Numbered from the stretch's first letter, positions 19,527-28,990 are shown. The stretch is 64,000 nucleotides of DNA from Thermococcus sp. (GCF_027023865.1 NZ_JALVUC010000025.1:171311-235310); one strand, 5' to 3'. The notes: a model not told the origin generated them from the sequence alone. A program made the numbers and translations.

Positions 19527-20936
19527 TCAGAGCTTCCCGTTCTCCTTCAACCACTCGCCATACTTAACGAGGGCGTAGACGGCATCAACCGCATCCTCGG
19601 TGGTCTCGTAGACCGGGATGCCCCTCTGTTCGATGTTCCTCGCCATCTTGTGCGGGTAGTCTCCACCCGGTGCGATGAAAACTATCGGCTTGCCGTAGGC
19701 CTTCATCCTCTCCATGGCACTGACGATTCCCTCATCTATGGCAGGACTCTGGAAGAGCGTTATAACGACGAGAAGGTCGACGTTCGGATCCTCAAGGGCG
19801 TAACGCATTGCTATCTCATACCTGCTTGAGGGGGCGTCACCTATGACGTCAATCGGGTTCTTGTAGCTCATGTGGCGCGGGAGCTTGCCCTCCTCGATGT
19901 CCTTCCTAAAGCGCCCGTTGGTCTCGTCGCTGAGGCTGGCCAGCTTCATTCCGCGCTCAAGTAAGCCGTCACTCATCATGACGCCGGCGCCGCCACCGTT
20001 CGTGACTATGGCAACGCGGTCACCCTTTGCAGGATTCTGCATCGCCAAAGCTTTGGCGTAGTTGAAGAGCTGGCGCATAGTTTTGGCCTCTAAAACGCCG
20101 GCCTGCTCAAACGCCGCCTGATATATCTTGTATGCACCGGCGAGGGAACCAGTGTGTGAAGCGGCGGCCTTTGCTCCCGCCTCCGTCCTGCCGCTCTTGA
20201 GTACCACGACGGGCTTCTTCAGAGTGACCTCTTTGGCGGCCTTGAAGAACTTCCGCCCGTCCTTAACTCCCTCAATATAGCCGGTTATGACGCCGGTCTT
20301 CGGATCGTCACCCAGGTAGGCCATGAAGTCGCTCTCGTCGAGGTCGGCCATGTTGCCGAGGCTGATAAACTTGCTCATTCCAATCTTCTCGCGCGCTGCC
20401 CAGTCAAGGATTGCCGCTCCGAAGGCACCGCTCTGGCTCATGAATGCAACCTTTCCAAAGGGCGGTCTGGCCTGCCTCTCCGGTGGGTTGAAGTTGCAGT
20501 CAAAGCCGTTCTCAAGGTTTGTGACACCGAGGCAGTTCGGGCCGACAACCCGTATGCCCCACTTCTTGGCCCTCTTAACAAGTTCATCCTCGAGGTCGGT
20601 CCTTCCTGCCTCCTTGAAGCCGGCGCTTATGACAACCGCGGCCTTAACACTCTTCTTACCGCAGTCGTCTATAACGTCGGGGACGAACCTGGCAGGAACC
20701 GCTACGACGGCAACATCTATCTCATCTTGGATATCATGGATGCTCTTGTAAACGGGAAACCTCTTTCCATTGACCTCTATATCACCGCCCCTGACATTGA
20801 CGGCGTAGACCTTTCCGTCGTAACGGAGCGTTATGGAGTGCATTATGGCGTTTCCAACCTTTCCAGGCACGTTTGATGCACCTATAACAGCCACACTCTT
20901 TGGGTAAAACAAGAAGTCAAGATTTGGAGTCTCCAT
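19527..20936 (-). CDS. acdA: acetyl/acyl-CoA synthetase (ADP-forming), alpha subunit
   Basis: About 469 residues from the ATG at 20936, with GGAGGTGG five bases upstream. The CoA-binding domain (SVAVIGASNVPGKVGNA) is followed by two succinyl-CoA-ligase-like domains. The phosphohistidine motif KAAASHTGSLAGAYKIYQ and SQSGAFGAAILDW are visible. Together with a beta subunit it converts acyl-CoA, ADP and phosphate to acid and ATP, the main energy-conserving step of peptide and sugar fermentation in Thermococcales. No beta subunit lies in the window. A paralogue is at 49114-50436. I cannot tell which substrate isoform this is. Confidence 0.9.
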   Translation of the reverse strand: METPNLDFLFYPKSVAVIGASNVPGKVGNAIMHSITLRYDGKVYAVNVRGGDIEVNGKRFPVYKSIHDIQDEIDVAVVAVPARFVPDVIDDCGKKSVKAAVVISAGFKEAGRTDLEDELVKRAKKWGIRVVGPNCLGVTNLENGFDCNFNPPERQARPPFGKVAFMSQSGAFGAAILDWAAREKIGMSKFISLGNMADLDESDFMAYLGDDPKTGVITGYIEGVKDGRKFFKAAKEVTLKKPVVVLKSGRTEAGAKAAASHTGSLAGAYKIYQAAFEQAGVLEAKTMRQLFNYAKALAMQNPAKGDRVAIVTNGGGAGVMMSDGLLERGMKLASLSDETNGRFRKDIEEGKLPRHMSYKNPIDVIGDAPSSRYEIAMRYALEDPNVDLLVVITLFQSPAIDEGIVSAMERMKAYGKPIVFIAPGGDYPHKMARNIEQRGIPVYETTEDAVDAVYALVKYGEWLKENGKL

Positions 20937-21155
20937 GGCAACCACCTCCGAAGGTTTTTCGGGAGCGCTTATTTAAGCCTTCCTCCCCCTAGCGGGCAAC
21001 ATCGGAAATGGATATTGTATCGTCCACGGGGAAATCGTTTGGAACACTACCTTTACATATATAAACCTACCGGGGTTCGCGAGACGCACCAGGGCAAAAG
21101 AGTTAAATTCCCGAACGTTCAAAGAATGGTTAAAACGTTAAAATGGGTGAGTGCC

Positions 21156-21731
21156 ATGTCAAAGGTTAAGGTCGTCACCGACCCCGAAGTTATAAAACTG
21201 ATGCTCGAGGACACGCGGAGGAAAATACTCAGCCTGCTCCGCAACAGGGAGATGACCATCTCCCAGCTCAGCGAAATCCTTGGGAAGACGCCCCAGACAA
21301 TATACCACCACATCGAGAAGCTCAAGGAAGCGGGTTTAGTCGAGGTCAAGAGGACGGAGATGAAGGGCAACCTCGTGGAGAAGTACTACGGTAGGACGGC
21401 GGATGCATTCTACATCAACCTCTACCTCGGGGACGAGGAGCTTCGCTACTTCGCCCGCTCAAGGTTGAAGACAAAGCTGGAGATATTCAAAGCCCTCGGC
21501 TACGAGTTCAACGACGAAGAGCTACTAAACGTCATGGACGAACTTCTAAAGAAGGAGTATGAATGTAAAACGAACATCTCAGAGGAGATAGAAGCTAAGG
21601 AAGAGGAACTCAAGGACTTCTCCAACGAGGACATAATCCACGCGATAGAGTGGCTCGCTATGGCCAGGATGGGCCGCGACGGGGAGACAATGGAACTGCT
21701 GAAGAAACTGGGAGAGGTACTGAAGAAGTGA
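21156..21731 (+). CDS. ArsR-like winged-helix transcription regulator
   Basis: The product is 191 residues from the ATG at 21156, with GGGTGA six bases upstream; an in-frame extension to 21015 crosses a likely TATA region (TTTACATATATAAAC, about 21052-21066) and is rejected. The N-terminal wHTH (DTRRKILSLLRNREM, ISQLSEILGKTPQTIYHHIE, LKEAGLVEV) is clear and is followed by a helical, acidic C-terminus probably for dimerisation. It is followed by the DUF211 gene (12 bases) and a second ArsR-like gene, forming a three-gene operon. Confidence 0.85.
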   Translation: MSKVKVVTDPEVIKLMLEDTRRKILSLLRNREMTISQLSEILGKTPQTIYHHIEKLKEAGLVEVKRTEMKGNLVEKYYGRTADAFYINLYLGDEELRYFARSRLKTKLEIFKALGYEFNDEELLNVMDELLKKEYECKTNISEEIEAKEEELKDFSNEDIIHAIEWLAMARMGRDGETMELLKKLGEVLKK

Positions 21732-21743
21732 GCCGGTGGGAGC

Positions 21744-22046
21744 ATGGCAAGGGGTATAAGGCTTCTCGTTCTGGACGTTCTGAAACCGCACCAGCCAATA
21801 GTGACGGAGCTGGCCCTGGGACTGAGCGAGCTCGGCGGGGTTGATGGAGTTAACATAACCCTCGTGGAGATAGACAAGGAGACCGAAAACGTCAAGATAA
21901 CAGTGATGGGCGATGACTTGGACTACGATGAGATAACCCGGACAATAGAAGAGTTTGGCGGCGTGGTGCACAGTATAGATATGGTCGCGGCCGGAAAGAA
22001 AATTGTGGAAGAAGGTGAAACACCGCAGGACAAGCTGGAGGAGTAG
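21744..22046 (+). CDS. DUF211 family protein
   Basis: This 100-residue protein (MARGIRLLVLDVLKPHQP; LALGLSELGGVDGVNITLVE; DYDEITRTIEEFGGVVHSID) has the ferredoxin-like alpha/beta pattern of the archaeal DUF211 family. GGTGGGAG precedes the ATG. Function is unknown. It lies between two ArsR-like regulators with two bases to the next gene, which suggests it acts in the regulated pathway or as a small-molecule sensor. Confidence 0.85.
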   Translation: MARGIRLLVLDVLKPHQPIVTELALGLSELGGVDGVNITLVEIDKETENVKITVMGDDLDYDEITRTIEEFGGVVHSIDMVAAGKKIVEEGETPQDKLEE

Positions 22047-22048
22047 GT

Positions 22049-22606
22049 GTGAAGGAAGTTATTATAATCACAAAACCAGAAACCGTCAAAGTTCTCTCAG
22101 AGGAAACACGCTTTAAAATTCTCCAGTTCCTGCGAGAGAGGCCCATGAGCATCAACGAGCTGAGTGAGAGACTGGAGAGAGACAGGACGACGGTTTACAG
22201 GCACATCAAGGTCCTCCAGAAAGTGGGGCTCGTTGAGGAATTTGAGAGTCATGGAAACGAGAAGGTCTACTCAAGGAGCGCCCGCCTCTTCCTCATAAAG
22301 GCCGACCCCGACGAGAGCATAGAGCAGTTTCGACAGGCATACATTCAGGTGGAGGCCGAGAAGCTCGTGGACATACTTGAGAAAGCGGGGTTCAAGATAA
22401 AAGATCGTTCTGAGCTGATAAAACTAGCAAGGGAGGTCCTCGACGAGATCGAGGTACGCTCCCAACCGGTTCTTAAGAGAATATCTCAGGCGGATATAGA
22501 ACTCACAGAGATCGAGCTGTTCCACCTCCTCAACATGCTGGTCTTCATTCAAAGTCCAGAACTTCAAGAAAAGGCCAAAAAGGCCAGGGAACTGATGAAG
22601 CTCTGA
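22049..22606 (+). CDS. ArsR-like winged-helix transcription regulator
   Basis: The 185-residue protein starts with GTG. The wHTH is well formed (SEETRFKILQFLRERPM, INELSERLERDRTTVYRHIK, VLQKVGLVEE), followed by a long helical C-terminal domain. It is a paralogue in architecture of the regulator at 21156-21731 and shares its operon with DUF211. Target genes are not visible. Its C-terminal helices probably make the dimer. Confidence 0.87.
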   Translation: MKEVIIITKPETVKVLSEETRFKILQFLRERPMSINELSERLERDRTTVYRHIKVLQKVGLVEEFESHGNEKVYSRSARLFLIKADPDESIEQFRQAYIQVEAEKLVDILEKAGFKIKDRSELIKLAREVLDEIEVRSQPVLKRISQADIELTEIELFHLLNMLVFIQSPELQEKAKKARELMKL

Positions 22607-22626
22607 GAGGGAAAATCAAATGAACC

Positions 22627-24069
22627 TCAAAACTCATCCACCCATTTCACAGCCTCCTGGACTTTTTTAGCCACCTCAAGCGCGGTAAAGTTCTCTCCCA
22701 GCTCTTCCTTTGCCATGTCACCGGCGAGGCCGTTCAGGAACGCACCAACCGAAGCGGCCCTCAGCGGCTCATTGCCGAGGGCGAGGAGAGCGCCGACGAG
22801 GCCTGCCAGAACGTCTCCAGTTCCGCCGGTTGTCATGCCCCTGTTTCCGGTTTTATTGTACTTCCAGGTTTTCTCGTCGCTGATGATGTCGTATGCTCCC
22901 TTAAGCAGGACAACACCCCCAACCTCACTGGCCTTTTCCTCAACAACCTTAACCATGTCCACGAACGAACCTTCGGGCTTCACGCCAAAGAGAAGCTTGA
23001 ATTCACCGGTGTGCGGCGTCAGGACGAAGGTCTTACCCTTGAGAACGCTTAAGTCCTCAGCGAGGGCCTTCAGCCCGTCCGCATCAATCACCATCGGCTT
23101 CTCACATCTCTTGATAAGCTCCCGTACAAAGACCTTTGTTTCCTCTGTGAGGCCTATTCCTGGACCAATAACGACCGCATTGACCTTCTCGGCGAGTTCG
23201 ATTAGATTACCAGCGTGCTCCGGCTTGAAATTCCTCCCCTCGACCGGACGGAGAATTAAATCGGGGTCGCCTATTCTCCTCGCCGAATATTCGGGCATCG
23301 TGAGGTAAACCAAGTCAACCAGGTACGAAGCGGCCTTCGATGCTAAATAGGGTGCCCCAAAGTAGTCCTCGCTTCCGCCTATTACGAGCAGCTTTCCGTT
23401 CTGCCCCTTGTGCTCGCCCGTCTTTCTCAGTGCGAACTTTGCATCACCCGGCCCGACGAGGTGGTGAAGCTCCCTTGGATAGCCTATCTTGGTTATTACC
23501 CTTTCGAAGTCCCCGTAGTCCTCCTTGTCCCACTGGAACGTCACCGCGAAGTCGGCCCTAACGCGGATTTTTGAAGGATAGCCACTCGGAAGGTCGATGC
23601 TGACGATTTTAACCCTCCCAGAGTACTCGTTTATCTTTTCAATCGCCGAGCGTATCGGTTCGCGGGGTTCTCCCCTCGTTCCGGCCCCGAGGAGGGCGTC
23701 GACTATAACGTCGTAACCGCTCAGGTCAAGGGGCTTTATCTGTGAGGAGTCCTTAAGAACAGTTATTTTCACAAAGTCCAGCCCCTTCAGTGTCTCCCAG
23801 TTGTGCCTCGCCTCCTCACTCCTTATCTTCGTCCCGTCGCCAACGAGGAAGAGGGTAACCTTGTTGTCAAAGCTGAGATGCCTCGCGGCAACAAAGCCGT
23901 CGCCACCGTTGTTGCCCGTTCCTGAGAAGACTGCTATCCTGAGGCCTTTTCCGAATTTTTCTTCTATCGTCCGTGCAATGCCCGCTCCGGCGTTCTCCAT
24001 GAGCTGAAGTGGAGAAATCCCAAGCCATTTGGCATTGATATCCCAGATGTAAACATCCTCTATGCGCAT
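22627..24069 (-). CDS. nnr: bifunctional NAD(P)H-hydrate repair enzyme Nnr
   Basis: About 480 residues from the ATG at 24069 (GGTGGT upstream). The N-terminal half is a YjeF_N epimerase domain (MENAGAGIARTIEEKFGKGL, FSGTGNNGGDGFVAARHL, VDALLGAGTRGEPREPI). The C-terminal half is the ADP-dependent dehydratase (VIGGSEDYFGAP, VIGPGIGLTEETK, LTPHTGEFKLLFG, TGGTGDVLAGLVGALLALG). It repairs hydrated NADH/NADPH that forms readily at high temperature. It stands alone on the minus strand, convergent with the ArsR operon. Confidence 0.95.
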   Translation of the reverse strand: MRIEDVYIWDINAKWLGISPLQLMENAGAGIARTIEEKFGKGLRIAVFSGTGNNGGDGFVAARHLSFDNKVTLFLVGDGTKIRSEEARHNWETLKGLDFVKITVLKDSSQIKPLDLSGYDVIVDALLGAGTRGEPREPIRSAIEKINEYSGRVKIVSIDLPSGYPSKIRVRADFAVTFQWDKEDYGDFERVITKIGYPRELHHLVGPGDAKFALRKTGEHKGQNGKLLVIGGSEDYFGAPYLASKAASYLVDLVYLTMPEYSARRIGDPDLILRPVEGRNFKPEHAGNLIELAEKVNAVVIGPGIGLTEETKVFVRELIKRCEKPMVIDADGLKALAEDLSVLKGKTFVLTPHTGEFKLLFGVKPEGSFVDMVKVVEEKASEVGGVVLLKGAYDIISDEKTWKYNKTGNRGMTTGGTGDVLAGLVGALLALGNEPLRAASVGAFLNGLAGDMAKEELGENFTALEVAKKVQEAVKWVDEF

Positions 24070-24084
24070 GAGCACCACCGGTTG

Positions 24085-24107
24085 AAATTCCAGTGGAAAG
24101 GATAAAA
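24085..24107 (+). repeat. ORB-like motif upstream of nnr (outlying)
   Basis: The core TTCCAGTGGAAAGG at 24088-24101 fits the origin recognition box core. It lies about 16 bases upstream of the nnr start codon. Confidence 0.4.
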
Positions 24108-24149
24108 GACTATCCTTCTCCGCGGGAGGAGTATTAGAGAAACACGATG

Positions 24150-24221
24150 AAAGGGCCTAGAAGAAGACAACGCTGGCCTCTTCCAGCCTTAAAGGCAAGG
24201 CTTTCAGAAGAAAAATGTAAG
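24150..24221 (-). mobile_element. solo end of an IS200/IS605-type element
   Basis: On the minus strand the segment reads CTTACATTTTTCTTCTGAAA, then GCC and a GCC-TTTA-GGC hairpin, then GGAAGAGGCCA. Its first 21 bases are identical to a copy at 45513-45533. The layout (AAGCC, hairpin with TTTA loop, GAGG-CA) is that of right ends of IS605/TnpB elements in archaea. No transposase remains. The rest of the 24079-24356 spacer shows nothing else I can name. Confidence 0.4.
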
Positions 24222-24356
24222 CATATCAACGGCTGTAGAATACTAACATCCGCGGGCAAGGTACGTTCAAATATGATCCTTATAAGCGACCGTCCGAGTG
24301 GCGCAAAGCCCTAGAATAAGAGGACAATCGAGGAAGCGATCTTCTTTACGAATTCC

Positions 24357-24809
24357 TCAGGCTCTCTCCAAGAGATGACATAGCTCTCCTCTTTCAGTTT
24401 TTACGACCAAAAATGCCATAATCACTAGAGAGCCATACCATAGCAAAGCCCAAAGCAGAAAAGATAAGAGAGTGGAAAAATCTGCCTCCCAGATGGCGGA
24501 GGGAAACTCAAGGAAGAGGGCTAAAACAACGTAGGCCTTCAGGAGGATCTTTGAAAAGGGTCTACCCGCAAACAGTCCGAGGGCGAGCTCAAAGATGACC
24601 ATAAGGGCCACATAACCAATCCAGAGGGCCATGGGTAATCTTCCGAAGACCCAGAAGTTGTACATTACTGTAAGGGAAAGGGGATACGAAAAGGCAAAAA
24701 GCCTCAGGAAGAACCTCAGAAAGAGCAGAAGCCGAAGGGAGTACCTCCTACCCCCTAGGGGAAGAGGCCTACCGTTCTCTGCATGTTCATCTGCCATTCC
24801 CCAAGCCAT
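24357..24809 (-). CDS. small multi-span membrane protein
   Basis: About 150 residues with four hydrophobic segments (LLLFLRFFLRLFAFSY, ALWIGYVALMVIFELALGLF, AYVVLALFLEF, LLSFLLWALLWYGSLVIMAF). The start is either 24809 or 24797; TTGGGGA precedes the latter. A TATA-like CCTTATAATG on the minus strand at 24857-24866 supports transcription. No family recognised. Confidence 0.6.
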   Translation of the reverse strand: MAWGMADEHAENGRPLPLGGRRYSLRLLLFLRFFLRLFAFSYPLSLTVMYNFWVFGRLPMALWIGYVALMVIFELALGLFAGRPFSKILLKAYVVLALFLEFPSAIWEADFSTLLSFLLWALLWYGSLVIMAFLVVKTERGELCHLLERA

Positions 24810-24876
24810 GGACGGCACCGAACGGGGTCTAAATACCTATGAGGTTTGATTGTAAACATTATAAGGCTTTTGGCAG

Positions 24877-25440
24877 TTAGAGGTTAGGGCCGCGAAGCGC
24901 CTTTAGCGCTCTCCCATAATCCCTTTCCGAGTACAGCACGAGGTAAACCCGCTCAACGCTCTTCGCTTTCCCTGAGAACTCCCCAACGACCTCCTCGAAA
25001 GTTTTAACGACCGCCTCAAGAGGACAGCCGTAGATGCCGGCGCTTACCGCAGGAAAGGCTATGCTCCTAACACCAAGCTCCTCTGCTTTCCACAGCGCCC
25101 CCAGAATGGCTTTTTTCAGCTTTTCCTTCTTGTCCCCGTCCCAAACTCCACCGCAGCAAGGTCCAACCGTGTGGATGACGTAGCGGATTCCGTATCTCTC
25201 AAGCCTCAGTGCGGGAGTTACAACGACCTCGCCGTGGTTGATGGAGGTTTTTCCAAGCTGTTCGCGCATGGCTTTCTTGCTTATCCTGATGTACTCCATT
25301 GCATCTCCAGCCGCAGCCTTGGCTATCGCATAGGCAACACCGCCGCCGTGCTCCAAATAGCGGTTTGCAGCGTTCACTATCGCCTCAGCCGGGAATCTCG
25401 TTATATCTCCTTTAACAACCTCGAACTCCACAGGGATCAC
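24877..25440 (-). CDS. macro-domain protein (ADP-ribose / O-acetyl-ADP-ribose binding)
   Basis: The 187-residue protein is a single macro domain: VVKGDITRFPAEAIVNAANR, HGGGVAYAIAKAAG-type loop, YVIHTVGP, and SIAFPAVSAGIYGCPLEAV. These are the adenosine- and ribose-binding motifs of macroD-type ADP-ribosyl hydrolases. It probably binds or hydrolyses ADP-ribose derivatives. Its start overlaps the DUF835 gene upstream by four bases and that gene overlaps mtaD by four, so three genes form one unit. Confidence 0.92.
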   Translation of the reverse strand: MIPVEFEVVKGDITRFPAEAIVNAANRYLEHGGGVAYAIAKAAAGDAMEYIRISKKAMREQLGKTSINHGEVVVTPALRLERYGIRYVIHTVGPCCGGVWDGDKKEKLKKAILGALWKAEELGVRSIAFPAVSAGIYGCPLEAVVKTFEEVVGEFSGKAKSVERVYLVLYSERDYGRALKALRGPNL

Positions 25441-26396
25441 CCCATGAGCCTCTTCAATAGAGTGCGCTCCTTCCCATCCAAGAAGGAATCATCACCAACC
25501 AGAATAACAGTGCCGCCGTGGAGGTGGGCGTAGTCGCGGAGAGTGGTGAGAAACTTCAGAACGGGGATGAAGCCGTTCTCTAACATGAGGTATTCGAGGC
25601 CGTCTATAACGACCACAGGCCTTACGCCTTTCTCCTCCGCCCGGGCCATGAACTTGACGGCCATGTCAAGCATCCTAGCGAGGTTCGTGGGACTAACAGA
25701 CCTCTCTCCGGAAACTTTGGTTATCCAGAAGCGGTTGGGGCCGTCACCGCGGGAGCGGGAGAAGACCAGGGCGCCGTCGAGAACCCCCTCTGGGACGGAA
25801 GACATCATCAGGAGACCGGTCTTCACATCCAGGCGGGAATCAGTGAACTCGAAGTCCTCAAATAAGGACGCACCCATGAAAACATCGAGGACAACGTAGG
25901 CCATCAAGAACGCCCCCAAAGCCGCCGAGAGTTCGGCGTAGACGCTGGAAAAGAGAAACCCCCACACGGTCGCCGTACTGGAGAAAATCAACTCTGTGAG
26001 GCCCACACGGCGGAGGTCATTGCTTTTGACAAACATGAGGTAGAACCCAGCCCCAGCAATGCTCCCGACGAGGATGAAGAGGGTCACGGTCGGATGTCCC
26101 GGAAAGAGGAATATGAGGCCCGCGAGGGGAACGAGGGCCAGGTAGCGGAACTCCCTGGCGTTTGGCAGGGGTTTGAAAAGCTCGTCGGCGGCCTCGATGT
26201 TGGCCAGCCACAGAAAGGCTGCTGAGAATGCAAGGGATGCAGAATAAACACTGGCGTCCCTCACGAAGAAGGGGACCGCGAGGGCGAAGAGGGCGAGGGA
26301 GTAGTAGGCCAAGGAGCGGCGGTTGGTGAAGTGATACCTGTAGAAGAGAAGAACATAGGCAACGAGCAGGGCCACCCCAAAGGCGAACTCAATCAT
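25437..26396 (-). CDS. membrane protein with C-terminal DUF835 domain
   Basis: The 319-residue protein has about seven short membrane segments in residues 1-170 and a cytoplasmic C-terminal domain of the archaeal DUF835 type (LDGALVFSRSRGDGPNRFWI, VVVIDGLEYLMLENGF, LKFLTTLRDYAHLHGGTVIL). DUF835 resembles a degenerate RecA/KaiC-like fold (beta strand-DGLEYL as Walker B-like); the function is unknown. A second member of this family is at 51539-52336. Confidence 0.8.
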   Translation of the reverse strand: MIEFAFGVALLVAYVLLFYRYHFTNRRSLAYYSLALFALAVPFFVRDASVYSASLAFSAAFLWLANIEAADELFKPLPNAREFRYLALVPLAGLIFLFPGHPTVTLFILVGSIAGAGFYLMFVKSNDLRRVGLTELIFSSTATVWGFLFSSVYAELSAALGAFLMAYVVLDVFMGASLFEDFEFTDSRLDVKTGLLMMSSVPEGVLDGALVFSRSRGDGPNRFWITKVSGERSVSPTNLARMLDMAVKFMARAEEKGVRPVVVIDGLEYLMLENGFIPVLKFLTTLRDYAHLHGGTVILVGDDSFLDGKERTLLKRLMG

Positions 26397-27667
26397 GCCA
26401 GCTCACCGATGACCCTTTCCGCATCGCTGAGAATTTTCTCCTCGTCCAGTGTCAGTACTTCCCCGTCGAGCATTAAAACCCTTCCGTCCACTATCGTAGT
26501 CTCGACGTCGTTTCCGTTGGCGGAATAGACAAGGTGGCTTATCACGTTGTTCACCGGCCTGAGGTGTGGCCTGGTGAAGTTGATTACCGCCAGATCGGCC
26601 AGATAACCCTCCCTTATTACTCCAGCCTCGATTCCGAGTGCCTTCGCACCGTTGGCAGTCGCCATCCTAAAGACGGTTTTGGCATCGGCAACGGTCGGAT
26701 CGAGGTTGTGAACCTTGTGAAGAAGCGCTGCCAACTTCATCTCCTCAAGCATGTCTAGGTTGTTGTTGCTTGCCGCTCCGTCGGTACCGAGGGCGACGTT
26801 GACACCAGCGTTGAGCAACTTTTGAATGGGCATGACACCGCTCGCCAGCTTCATGTTACTCCCTGGGTTGTGGACGACGGTAACCCCGTCCCTCGCGAGT
26901 ATCTGGATGTCTCTGCTGTCGAGCCAGACACCGTGGGCGATGATGACGTCCCTTCCAAAAAAGCCGATTTCGTCGAGCAGAACAACGGGACTTTTGCCAT
27001 AGCGCTCGGTTATCTGGCCTATCTCCGCCATCGTCTCACTTACGTGGATGGTTATCATCTTGCCGTGTTCGCTCGCGAGCCTTCTGACCTCTCCCAGCAG
27101 TGCTATCGAGCAGGTGTAGGGCGCGTGCGGTCCGAAGACAAAGTTAACCCTGTCAGAGTTGAGCCTCTCCATGAACTCCATCGTGCGAAGGGCTTCCTTG
27201 ATTTCCTTCTCGGTTCTCTCCGGGTCGCCGAGGTCTATCATGCCATAGGAGAGGTAACCGCGGAGACCGCTCTCGAGCGTCACCTCAGCTACGGCATCCA
27301 TGTTGAAGTACATGTCGAGGAAGGTTCCGGTTCCCGACGTTATCATCTCAAGCGCGCCGAGATATGCCCCGACTTTCGTGTATTCCCGCGTCAGCTTTGC
27401 CTCGCGTGGCCAGATGTAGTTCTGGAGCCAGTCCATAAGAGGCAGGTCATCGGCCAAACCCCTGAAAAGGCCCATCGGCGAGTGGGTGTGGAGGTTAATG
27501 AAGGCAGGAGAAACGATTCTTCCTTTGGCGTCTATGACGGTATCGGTGCTTTCGTTTATGCCCTTCGCGACCTTTGCTATCCTGTTTCCCTCGATTAAAA
27601 CGTCGGCCTCAACGACCTCAAAGTTCCTCCCGTAGATGACCTTACCATTCTTGATGAGAATGCTCAT
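26393..27667 (-). CDS. mtaD: 5-methylthioadenosine/S-adenosylhomocysteine deaminase (amidohydrolase)
   Basis: About 424 residues from the ATG at 27667 (GGGGTGATGCTC upstream). It has amidohydrolase metal motifs: FINLHTHSPMGLFRGLADDL, GPHAPYTCS, THVSE-like ITIHVSETMAE, HGVWLDSRDI, HNPGSNMKLASG and GTDGAASNNNLDM. These fit the MTA/SAH deaminase subgroup. Next on the same strand is MTA phosphorylase, so methylthioadenosine salvage is a coherent theme. An ORB-like site lies 27 bases upstream of its start. Confidence 0.9.
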   Translation of the reverse strand: MSILIKNGKVIYGRNFEVVEADVLIEGNRIAKVAKGINESTDTVIDAKGRIVSPAFINLHTHSPMGLFRGLADDLPLMDWLQNYIWPREAKLTREYTKVGAYLGALEMITSGTGTFLDMYFNMDAVAEVTLESGLRGYLSYGMIDLGDPERTEKEIKEALRTMEFMERLNSDRVNFVFGPHAPYTCSIALLGEVRRLASEHGKMITIHVSETMAEIGQITERYGKSPVVLLDEIGFFGRDVIIAHGVWLDSRDIQILARDGVTVVHNPGSNMKLASGVMPIQKLLNAGVNVALGTDGAASNNNLDMLEEMKLAALLHKVHNLDPTVADAKTVFRMATANGAKALGIEAGVIREGYLADLAVINFTRPHLRPVNNVISHLVYSANGNDVETTIVDGRVLMLDGEVLTLDEEKILSDAERVIGELA

Positions 27668-27693
27668 GAGCATCACCCCTTTTGAAGAGGTGT

Positions 27694-27723
27694 GTTTCCA
27701 GTGGAAGTTAAAAAGGTTGGGGA
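27694..27723 (+). repeat. ORB-like motif with G-run between mtaD and mtnP (outlying)
   Basis: GTTTCCAGTGGAAG is followed by TTAAAAAGGTTGGGG, so both the palindromic core and a downstream G-run of an origin recognition box are present in the gap between the two genes. Confidence 0.5.
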
Positions 27724-27730
27724 GAAGAGG

Positions 27731-28504
27731 TCAGACGAACATGCTCTTCAGCACATCAGCGCAACCGCAGTGCCTCTCCTCTGGGATTTTTGGAACGGCC
27801 TTCTTAAGAAGCTCCTGGACCTTGGCGTTGTTCTCGGCCATGACCCTGATGACCTCCTGCGCATCCACGGGCTTGTCGGCCCAGACGTCGTAGTCGGTGA
27901 CGGTTGCGAGGTTCGCGTAGCACATTCCGAGCTCGCGCGCGAGATTTATCTCCGGGACGAGCGTCATCCCAATGATATGGGCATATTGCTTGAACATCAT
28001 CGACTCGGCGCGAGTTGAGAAGCGCGGGCCTTCAATGCAGACGTAGGTGCCCTTCTCGTGGACGGGGAAGCCGAGTTCTTTAGCCGTCTCGTAAAATATC
28101 CTCCTCAGCTCGGGGCAGAAGGGGTCAGCCATCGAGACGTGGGCCACCTTAGGTCCGTTGTAGAAGGTGTAGTCGCGCTTTTTGGTAAAGTCTATGAACT
28201 GATCCGTTATGACTATGTCCCCCGGTTTATACCCCTCCCTGAGGGAGCCAACGGCGGTAACGCCTATAACGCGCTCGATGCCAAGCTCGTGAAGCGCCCA
28301 AATGTTCGCCCGGTATGGAACCTCATGCGGCGGGAATTCATGGTGCTTGCCGTGCCGTGGGATGAATGCGACCTCAACACCCTCAATCTCCCCGATTTGC
28401 ACCGGAGCCGACGGCCTGCCGTAGGGGGTGTGCATTTTTACCGTCTCTTTTGGCTCAAAGACACCATAGACGCCGGAGCCGCCGATGATACCGATTTTCA
28501 CCAT
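27731..28504 (-). CDS. mtnP: S-methyl-5'-thioadenosine phosphorylase
   Basis: About 257 residues from the ATG at 28504 (GGGGTGATGTCT upstream). The purine nucleoside phosphorylase family motifs are present: [76 protein letters not shown] and TDYDVW. The HEVPYRAN and [12 protein letters not shown] segments point to MTA phosphorylase, and the C-terminal CGCADVLKS has the CxC pair known to stabilise hyperthermophile MTAPs. It salvages MTA from polyamine synthesis. It lies upstream of mtaD. Confidence 0.95.
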   Translation of the reverse strand: MVKIGIIGGSGVYGVFEPKETVKMHTPYGRPSAPVQIGEIEGVEVAFIPRHGKHHEFPPHEVPYRANIWALHELGIERVIGVTAVGSLREGYKPGDIVITDQFIDFTKKRDYTFYNGPKVAHVSMADPFCPELRRIFYETAKELGFPVHEKGTYVCIEGPRFSTRAESMMFKQYAHIIGMTLVPEINLARELGMCYANLATVTDYDVWADKPVDAQEVIRVMAENNAKVQELLKKAVPKIPEERHCGCADVLKSMFV

Positions 28505-28511
28505 AGACATC

Positions 28512-28930
28512 ACCCCCTGACCTCCTCTCCGCCGTGAATGGCGAGGGTTCGGCTTAATCCCTCGCTAATGGCGGTTCGGTTTACGGGCCCATCACCTACT
28601 CCCGTTGCCGGTTTCGGCTCAGCCCGAAGGCCGGGTCTTCGGCCCGTTACCCCTACCGCTGAACGGTTTGGGGTTATCGCTCCAAAGGCCACTAATCGAG
28701 TTTCAGACTGCCTCAACGGGCAGTCTTTCGAAGACGCTTAACAGCGTCAAACCCCCCAATGCTGGAGGGTAACGTGAAACCCCTCGTCTCATCGGGTTGT
28801 CCTTGAGTGGCCTCTCCGAGGCCTTATCACACTCCAAAGTTTAAAAGGGTTTTGACTGCTTAAAGACCGAATCCTAGATTACTACATCCCCAACCCTAAA
28901 GGACGAGGCTTTCGAGAAGAAAAACTCAAA
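28512..28930 (-). mobile_element. remnant of an IS200/IS605-type element (right-end / guide-RNA-like region)
   Basis: The spacer between mtnP and the PAC2 gene is unusually GC-rich and structured. On the minus strand it runs into AACCCTCGCCATTCACGGCG then GAGAGGAGGTCAG near 28512, which I know as a typical end of Thermococcales IS605/TnpB elements. Inside are strong hairpins: AGACTGCC/GGCAGTCT at 28704-28725, GACGC/GCGTC at 28734-28749 and a GGGCC..GGCCC-rich stem around 28615-28650. A further end-like motif is at 28895-28927 (minus strand GAAAGCCTCGTCCTTTAGGG). No transposase frame survives. A small minus-strand frame (28510-28716) may be the last codons of a tnpB. Confidence 0.45.
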
Positions 28931-28990
28931 AATATCGCCCGAGTTATTTAAGGGTTGCTACCGCTTTAAGATTGTGTGCGTAGGCGGTCT

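Noticed and set aside
21015..21155. Upstream extension of the ArsR-like gene to 21015.
   Set aside because: It would cross a clear TATA-like element, and the ATG at 21156 has a good ribosome binding site and begins the conserved part.
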